From the NCBI GenBank assembly GCA_964501655.1, contig CAZCTN010000004.1:78119-142118 (forward strand): a stretch of 64,000 bases of DNA, read 5' to 3'. This DNA comes from JAAYJK01 sp964501655 (GTDB lineage Bacteria; Bacillota; Syntrophomonadia; Syntrophomonadales; Syntrophomonadaceae). The notes below the pieces were generated by a model. That model was not told the origin of the DNA, did not search any database, and saw only the letters and a list, made by a program, of their open reading frames with translations. This document shows positions 59,230 to 64,000 of this stretch, piece after piece (position 1 is the first letter of the stretch; each line of letters starts with the position of its first letter). The position numbers were made by a program, and so were the translations under genes.

Positions 59230-60090
59230 ATGTTAAAAAGCACCTTCGGGAGACAGAAGTTAATTCCTATTCCCGGCAGCCGGGAATCCCTGGAGGATCA
59301 GGGAAGAGATCCAGGACAGGCGAAATGTCCTTCTTGTGCCCGGCGGGTAACAGAGTCAGAACTAATTGAAAACCACAAGGTTTGCCCGGAATGTCATTAT
59401 CACTTCCCTATGACCGCCTGGGAGCGGATAGGATTAATAGCGGACCCCGGTAGTTTTCAGGAGTTTGATTCCGGTTTAAAATCGATAAATGTCCTGGAAT
59501 TTCCGGAATATGATGAGAGACTGACAGCGGTAGCCGAACGAACCGGCCTGGGTGAAGCCCTGGTTACCGGTAAATGTAAGATCGGTGGTTGCTGGACGGT
59601 GCTGGGGGTAATAGATTCTCGGTTTATGATGGGGAGTATGGGTTCAGTTGTAGGGGAAAAGGTATGTCGGGCCGCGGAAAGAGCATCGGAGTACAAGTAT
59701 CCGCTTATTATTTGCGCTGCCTCCGGCGGAGCCAGGATGCAGGAAGGGATGCTCTCTTTGATGCAGATGGCTAAAACCGCTGCTGTTCTGGACAGATTTC
59801 ACCAACAGGGTTTGCTTTATATAACCCTGCTTACCAACCCAACTACCGGGGGTGTATCGGCCAGTTTCGCTTCACTGGCCGACATTATCCTGGCTGAACC
59901 AGGGGCATTGATTGGTTTTGCCGGTCCTCGGGTTATCAAACAGACCATCAGCGAAGTTCTGCCGGCGGATTTCCAAAAGGCGGAATTCTTGCTCAAACAC
60001 GGTATGCTGGACCGAATCGTTGATCGTCTGGAGCTTAAAGATACTTTGGAGCGCCTGTTAAGGCTGCACCTGGGAGGAAAAAATGGTTAA
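59230..60090 (+). CDS. accD: Acetyl-CoA carboxylase carboxyltransferase subunit beta
   Basis: A 286-residue subunit that with AccA transfers carboxyl from carboxybiotin to acetyl-CoA. The N-terminal zinc ribbon has four cysteines (CPSCARR...CPECHYHF). The crotonase-fold half has ASGGARMQEGMLSLMQMAKT and TTGGVSASFASLADI. It starts 2 bases after fabZ and overlaps accA by 8 bases. Confidence 0.96.
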   Translation: MLKSTFGRQKLIPIPGSRESLEDQGRDPGQAKCPSCARRVTESELIENHKVCPECHYHFPMTAWERIGLIADPGSFQEFDSGLKSINVLEFPEYDERLTAVAERTGLGEALVTGKCKIGGCWTVLGVIDSRFMMGSMGSVVGEKVCRAAERASEYKYPLIICAASGGARMQEGMLSLMQMAKTAAVLDRFHQQGLLYITLLTNPTTGGVSASFASLADIILAEPGALIGFAGPRVIKQTISEVLPADFQKAEFLLKHGMLDRIVDRLELKDTLERLLRLHLGGKNG

Positions 60091-61042
60091 ACGACATTTC
60101 GATTACGAGGAAAAATACCAAAACCTGCAGGGTAAGTTTGAAGAACTCAGGGAACTGAGTGAAGCCATGCAGTTTGACCTCAATGATGAGTTCAAGCTCA
60201 TGGAAGAGAAAATCAAAGACATCAGAGATAACAAATATCACAACCTGACTCCATGGGAAAAGATATTATTGAGTCGCCATCCGGAAAGACCTGCCGTCAA
60301 AGACTATATAGAGTTCTTATTTAATGACTGGATAGAATTGCATGGCGATCGCAGTTATGGCGAAGACAGTGCGATAATAGGCGGAATTGCTGACTTTCAG
60401 GGTATCGCGGTCAGCGTTCTGGGTCATCAGAAGGGAAAGGGGACTAATCAGAATCTGAAAAACAATTTTGGCATGCCTCATCCGGAAGGATATCGAAAGG
60501 TTGAACGTTTGCTGCATCAGGCGGAAAAGTTCAAGCGCCCGGTCATCACCCTGGTTGACACTCCCGGGGCTTATCCCGGTGTAGGAGCCGAGGAACGGGG
60601 GCAGGCTTGGGCCATAGCCAAGGTATTGATGACTCTCTCCCGGATTCAAGTGCCGGTAATAGCTGTAGTAACCGGCGAAGGAGGAAGCGGTGGTGCACTG
60701 GCCCTATCAGTATCTGACCGTTTACTGATGCTCTCAAACAGCGTATTCTCAGTGGCATCGGCTGAAGCCTGTGCTTCCATTCTATGGAAGGATGCCGGCC
60801 GAGCCGAGGAAATGGCATCGTTCCTAAAAATAACCGCCCAGGATCTCCAACAAATGGGAATCGCTGATGAAATCATCGAGGAACCGTTAGGAGGAGCCCA
60901 TAAGGATTTTAAGACAACTGCTGCCGATGTGCAAACCAGTATAAGCAGAAATTTGGACGAACTGTTGTCCATTGATAGAAATCAACTACTTGAACAGCGG
61001 TTTCTTAAGCTCCGAAACTTAGGTCAATTTTTGGATGAATAA
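60083..61042 (+). CDS. accA: Acetyl-CoA carboxylase carboxyltransferase subunit alpha
   Basis: A 319-residue partner of AccD. Motifs include HGDRSYGEDSAIIGG, HQKGKGTNQNLKNNFG, FVDTPGAYPGVGAE-like VDTPGAYPGVGAEERGQ and GEGGSGGALALSVSDR. It is the last gene of the operon, followed by a terminator at 61106-61137. The biotin carrier (accB) and biotin carboxylase (accC) genes needed for activity must lie elsewhere. Confidence 0.97.
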   Translation: MVKRHFDYEEKYQNLQGKFEELRELSEAMQFDLNDEFKLMEEKIKDIRDNKYHNLTPWEKILLSRHPERPAVKDYIEFLFNDWIELHGDRSYGEDSAIIGGIADFQGIAVSVLGHQKGKGTNQNLKNNFGMPHPEGYRKVERLLHQAEKFKRPVITLVDTPGAYPGVGAEERGQAWAIAKVLMTLSRIQVPVIAVVTGEGGSGGALALSVSDRLLMLSNSVFSVASAEACASILWKDAGRAEEMASFLKITAQDLQQMGIADEIIEEPLGGAHKDFKTTAADVQTSISRNLDELLSIDRNQLLEQRFLKLRNLGQFLDE

Positions 61043-61105
61043 AGGCAGCGGGCCGAAGCTGAAGCTCGGCTGATTCAACCACATAATTCCTGATAAGTAA
61101 AAGCT

Positions 61106-61137
61106 ATCGGCCCTGTATACCCCAGGGCTGATTTTTT
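61106..61137 (+). terminator. Terminator of the fab-acc operon
   Basis: ATCGGCCCTG pairs with CAGGGCTGAT (one G-T pair) around a 7-base loop and runs into six T. Confidence 0.85.
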
Positions 61138-61210
61138 CTTATCTATACCCTTTGCCATTCCCTTGAATAAATTACATTAAAAACATATTATTATGAAAGG
61201 GGGGATTTAA

Positions 61211-62104
61211 ATGGCAAAAAGAATTTTGAGCGTACCAGAGAAATTCAAAAAGTTCGTAGAGAATCTGCAGATAGACAATGATAACTTGATTAACCGCAGG
61301 TTTAAGACTATTGCCCAGAAAATTAATTTGGATTTTAGGAACATTCGTTATGATTACGGAAACGCTTATTTTATTGGTTCCTACGGGAGAGGGACTGCCA
61401 TTAAAGGAACGGGGCTTTTTAATATCATGGTGGTTTTGCCGCCCCAGCAGTTTAAGCGTATTGATACATTGGCTGGTAACGGGCAGCTGCAGCTGCTGAG
61501 AGAGATAAAAGATTCTCTGGCCGAGATTCATAAGGAGACCAAAATTAAGGAAGATGACAAGGGACAGGTGCTTATTCCCTATCCGGATGGTATGGTATTT
61601 GAAGTCATACCGGCCTTTGTGGATCCCCGAGGCAACTATTTGTATCCTAATATTTCCGATGGCGGCAGTTGGAATGAGTTTAACCCGATCAAAGAAATTA
61701 ATGTGATTAACGAATTGAATTATAAATATGGCGGTAAAGTGAAGCATCTGGCCAGGATGATGAGGGCCTGGAAACATGCCAATAATGTTGCACTGCCGGG
61801 TATGCTGCTGGATAACATGGTGATGAATTTCATGGATGATTGGGAAGGCCGCGAAAGGTCGTACCTTTTTTATGGCAGCATGATACTGGCATTTTTTGAA
61901 TATCTGGCGGGCAAAAGGGATGACCAGGAACACTGGTATGCCCGGGGCAGCAACCGCGAACTGCCCAGAACAGGGTTATTTGGGGATATGGCTAATGCTG
62001 CTTTCAAGGAAACACTGGAAGTGCTTAACTATGAAGAAGAAGGAGACTATGTCCGTGCCGATGACAGTTGGAAGAGGATTTTCGGAAGTTATTTTCCTGC
62101 TTAA
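61211..62104 (+). CDS. CD-NTase (cGAS/DncV-like SMODS) with degenerate catalytic site
   Basis: A 297-residue protein with the layout of bacterial cGAS/DncV-like nucleotidyltransferases, which make cyclic oligonucleotide signals in CBASS defence. FIGSYGRGTAIKG (Gly56-Ser57) is the nucleotide-binding GS motif. The helical half has VKHLARMMRAWK, a HWYARGSNRELPR segment matching the family's W-x-APGS pattern, and the usual ending WKRIFGSYFPA. The catalytic pair that should follow GS (S-D-I-D) reads G-L-F-N at 68-71, so both aspartates are gone; the third acidic position is Glu131. AAGGGGGG precedes the ATG. No CBASS effector, Cap2/Cap3 or other defence gene is next to it. Confidence 0.82.
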   Translation: MAKRILSVPEKFKKFVENLQIDNDNLINRRFKTIAQKINLDFRNIRYDYGNAYFIGSYGRGTAIKGTGLFNIMVVLPPQQFKRIDTLAGNGQLQLLREIKDSLAEIHKETKIKEDDKGQVLIPYPDGMVFEVIPAFVDPRGNYLYPNISDGGSWNEFNPIKEINVINELNYKYGGKVKHLARMMRAWKHANNVALPGMLLDNMVMNFMDDWEGRERSYLFYGSMILAFFEYLAGKRDDQEHWYARGSNRELPRTGLFGDMANAAFKETLEVLNYEEEGDYVRADDSWKRIFGSYFPA

Positions 62105-62283
62105 ACCCTGACTTCCATATCATTTTATATTCATCCGGCTGGCAGGAGATCAAGTTCACCGGGTATGAAGTGGATGTCAACCAGATCAAGAAGCAGAAAC
62201 GGCTGGGAAAGAGTGTCTCAGGCAACAGGAGGCTGTACCGCCCTGATGCGCTCCTGCCTATCGACGGGCAGGACTAAGCAAGA

Positions 62284-62346
62284 CCCGGCCTGCTCTTTGG
62301 GGTTTAACTGCCAAAGGAGCCAAGCCTGAAGACCGGGATTTTCTTC
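62284..62346 (+). terminator. Compound hairpin after the CD-NTase gene
   Basis: CCCGG at 62284-62288 pairs with CCGGG at 62333-62337, enclosing a GCTCTTTGG / CCAAAGGAGC hairpin, then ATTTTCTTC. Between the CD-NTase stop and this hairpin a short frame (ending about 62277, RLYRPDALLPIDGQD) has no ribosome site and may be a gene remnant. Confidence 0.5.
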
Positions 62347-62764
62347 ATTGATTTGCTTGGGGCTGCAGAGAAGATTCCAGCAAACTGCAGGCCAGATCGA
62401 TACGATCGAAGTATAGTTTTAGTTTTTGAATCTTGTTGCAGTCGTCAAACTCCAATACCTCCGCATGCCGGGATTGGATTTTGGAGCCATCGGCGGTTAT
62501 TGCATTCAATGCATATTCTTCGAATAGTACGTTGTCTTTTACGATCACATTAATGATAACCAATCTGATTTCCTGCATGTTTTCAAACAGCCACTCCAGC
62601 CATTTCCGCACTCCGGCCTTGCCTTTCAGCGTGGTACCCAGAAGTTCAATTTGGCAATCATCCGAGAAATAAGAAGGAAGTCGATCCAGATTTCTGGATT
62701 CCAGGTCATTATCGAATTTGATCGCCACCTGAACAATCCGGTTTTCTCTTTTTTCATTTCCCAT
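62345..62764 (-). CDS. NTF2-like / SnoaL-type protein
   Basis: A 139-residue alpha+beta-barrel protein with the SnoaL-like pattern: an N-terminal helix with FDNDLESRNLDRLPSYFSDDCQIEL, then LLGTTLKGKAGVRKWLEWLFENM, and a beta-sheet half ending KIQKLKLYFDRIDLA. Such proteins may be isomerases, cyclases or simple ligand binders; residues do not identify which. AAGGAGGG lies 7 bases before the ATG. It is convergent with the CD-NTase gene. Confidence 0.82.
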   Translation of the reverse strand: MGNEKRENRIVQVAIKFDNDLESRNLDRLPSYFSDDCQIELLGTTLKGKAGVRKWLEWLFENMQEIRLVIINVIVKDNVLFEEYALNAITADGSKIQSRHAEVLEFDDCNKIQKLKLYFDRIDLACSLLESSLQPQANQ

Positions 62765-62975
62765 ATCGCTACCCTCCTTGTTTACAGAGGCAAAAAAATA
62801 TTGGCTTCTGATTTTATTTTATCATTATTGGAGCAGTATAGTCTGCAGTTGCTTTCGTAAGAAAGAAAAGAAGCAAATGGGAAGGCAGAGTACGAAGGCA
62901 GCATGCAACAGCCATATTAATTGGAGAGGTGGGTAGGTATATAGTTGGAGGCATCCTGGGATGCTGCAGGGCAGA

Positions 62976-64000
62976 TTATATAACTTCAATTTGGAACTGG
63001 ATACGCTCTTTGCGGATCAGTTGAATGAAGAGCCGGGCCAGATCGGGATCGAACTGGGTGCCCGCGCAGCGGTCAATTTCTGCCAGAGCTTCATCAATGG
63101 AGATTCTTGCCTGATAAGGCCTGCCGTTCAGCATGACATCATAGGCATCGGCGATAGAGAGTATTCTAGCCAGCAATGGTATAGCCTCGGCTTCCAGTCC
63201 CAGCGGATATCCATTTCCGTCCCAACGCTCGTGATGGGTTAGAATACACTCGGCTATAGCAGTTAGCTCCGGAGAGGACATAGCTATACGATAACCTATC
63301 TCAGGATGTTTCTTGATGGTCTCCCATTCATCTTCGGTCAATCTTTCCTTTTTATCCAGAATGGCATTGGGAATGGCTATTTTGCCAATATCGTGCAGAG
63401 CGGCCAGCAAAGCCAGATTATCCAGGTCACTGGTCTCCAATGACAGAGCATGCCCGATTTCCAGAACCAGCCTGCGCAGGCGTTCAGTATGATTCTGAGT
63501 TTCATGGCTGCGGGTCCAGAGAGTTTTTTCCAGGGAACGGATGAAAATGCTGCGGTTGCTCTTGCCCGCCAACAGCTTGCTGCGGTACATCCTGTCTTCC
63601 GCTTCTCGATTGATATCGGTTAATACTTGGCTGGACTTGGTTTTGGTTGATACCCCCAAGGAAATACTGACCTGCAGAGGAAACTCCTCATGTTGGTTAA
63701 ATATGCCAGTTATTTTTTCGCATATTCTGGATGCGGTTTTTTCATCGGTATGAGGGAGTAAGACAACGAATTCATCCCCACCCCAGCGGGCTACGATGTC
63801 AGTGTTACGGCAGCAGGACTTGAGAGCATCCGCTACCATTTTCAGCAAGAGATCGCCCTTATGATGGCCCAGAGCGTCATTAATCATTTTCAACCCGTTG
63901 ACATCGCCTATTATCATGCTTAAAGGCAGGTGCTGATTATCATCCGAGAATCTTGCATAACTCCAAAAATCAGAACTTGAACTAAGATAATAGTAGTAAC
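62976..64000 (-). CDS. GGDEF-HD-GYP cyclic-di-GMP signalling protein, 5' truncated by window end
   Basis: The frame stays open from the stop at 62976 to the window edge (the ATG at 63917 is internal), so at least 341 residues are seen. A GGDEF diguanylate cyclase domain comes first (GDVNGLKMINDALGHHKGD, then an intact WGGDEFVVLL). An HD-GYP phosphodiesterase domain follows (HDIGKIAIP, HPEIGYRI, HHERWDGNGYPLGL, RILSIADAYDVM). Both catalytic motifs look intact, so synthesis and breakdown of cyclic-di-GMP may be joined. The sensory N-terminus lies outside the window. Confidence 0.94.
   Translation of the reverse strand, partial: YYYYLSSSSDFWSYARFSDDNQHLPLSMIIGDVNGLKMINDALGHHKGDLLLKMVADALKSCCRNTDIVARWGGDEFVVLLPHTDEKTASRICEKITGIFNQHEEFPLQVSISLGVSTKTKSSQVLTDINREAEDRMYRSKLLAGKSNRSIFIRSLEKTLWTRSHETQNHTERLRRLVLEIGHALSLETSDLDNLALLAALHDIGKIAIPNAILDKKERLTEDEWETIKKHPEIGYRIAMSSPELTAIAECILTHHERWDGNGYPLGLEAEAIPLLARILSIADAYDVMLNGRPYQARISIDEALAEIDRCAGTQFDPDLARLFIQLIRKERIQFQIEVI

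Noticed and set aside
61211..64000. Complete CBASS or other anti-phage island
   Set aside because: No effector, E1/E2-like or peptidase gene adjoins the CD-NTase; the neighbours are an NTF2-like protein and a cyclic-di-GMP protein.
1..64000. CRISPR arrays, rRNA operons or intact transposases
   Set aside because: None seen. The only tandem repeats are the three palindromic units at 18930-19378, which have no unique spacers.

Overview
The window reads as a chromosomal piece of an anaerobic, spore-forming Firmicute. I infer the Syntrophomonadaceae (Syntrophomonas-like, butyrate-oxidising), but no rRNA is present to prove it. The Firmicute signs are a small acid-soluble spore protein, YtaF, the tryptophan RNA-binding protein TRAP (mtrB), a Spo0A box, strong AGGAGG ribosome binding sites with many TTG/GTG starts, and a FabK-type fatty-acid operon. 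The syntrophic signs are two sets of beta-oxidation genes (thiolase plus a 609-residue acyl-CoA dehydrogenase; crotonase plus 3-hydroxybutyryl-CoA dehydrogenase). Each set lies beside its own sigma-54 activator gene and behind a -24/-12 promoter.

Layout. 1-8.2 kb: end of a DegV gene, a glycosyltransferase, a CBS-PAS-PAS-AAA+ sigma-54 activator convergent with the acd and thl genes, then a 650-bp control region with three identical-format palindromes and a sigma-54 promoter. 8.2-19 kb: rhomboid protease, an orphan coiled-coil-like protein, small metabolic genes, a spore protein, then a co-directional run ybaK-dnaE-mtrB-pfkA-pyk. 18.9-19.4 kb: three tandem long palindromes, two of them with another palindrome nested in the loop. 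19.5-23.8 kb: crt, hbd and the second sigma-54 activator, all on the minus strand.

24-35 kb looks like an accessory segment. It holds two SAM methyltransferases, Crp/Fnr, Fur and HxlR regulators, a 1334-residue double ATPase activase of the 2-hydroxyacyl-CoA dehydratase type, CopA with a CopZ-like tail, and a short CopA relic. Two promoters 4.5 kb apart here are recognisably duplicated and both carry a Fur-box-like palindrome. 35-40.9 kb: tRNA-Leu(CAA), then the conserved polA-mutM-ytaF-coaE order and a lytic transglycosylase. 41-50 kb: a solitary peptide-binding protein, a PAS histidine kinase with a Spo0A box, a metallo-hydrolase, an LPXTG mini-protein, a degenerate STAND-like NTPase, and asnB behind a structured leader with an attenuator-like terminator.

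50.5-61 kb: a TetR regulator whose palindrome fills the spacer of its own promoter, a second DegV gene, a FabK paralogue, then the type II fatty-acid operon fabH-fabK-fabD-fabG-acpP-fabF-fabZ-accD-accA, with accB and accC absent. 61-64 kb: a CD-NTase (cGAS/DncV-like) that has lost its catalytic aspartates, an NTF2-like protein, and a GGDEF-HD-GYP protein cut by the window end. No CRISPR array, rRNA or intact transposase gene was seen.
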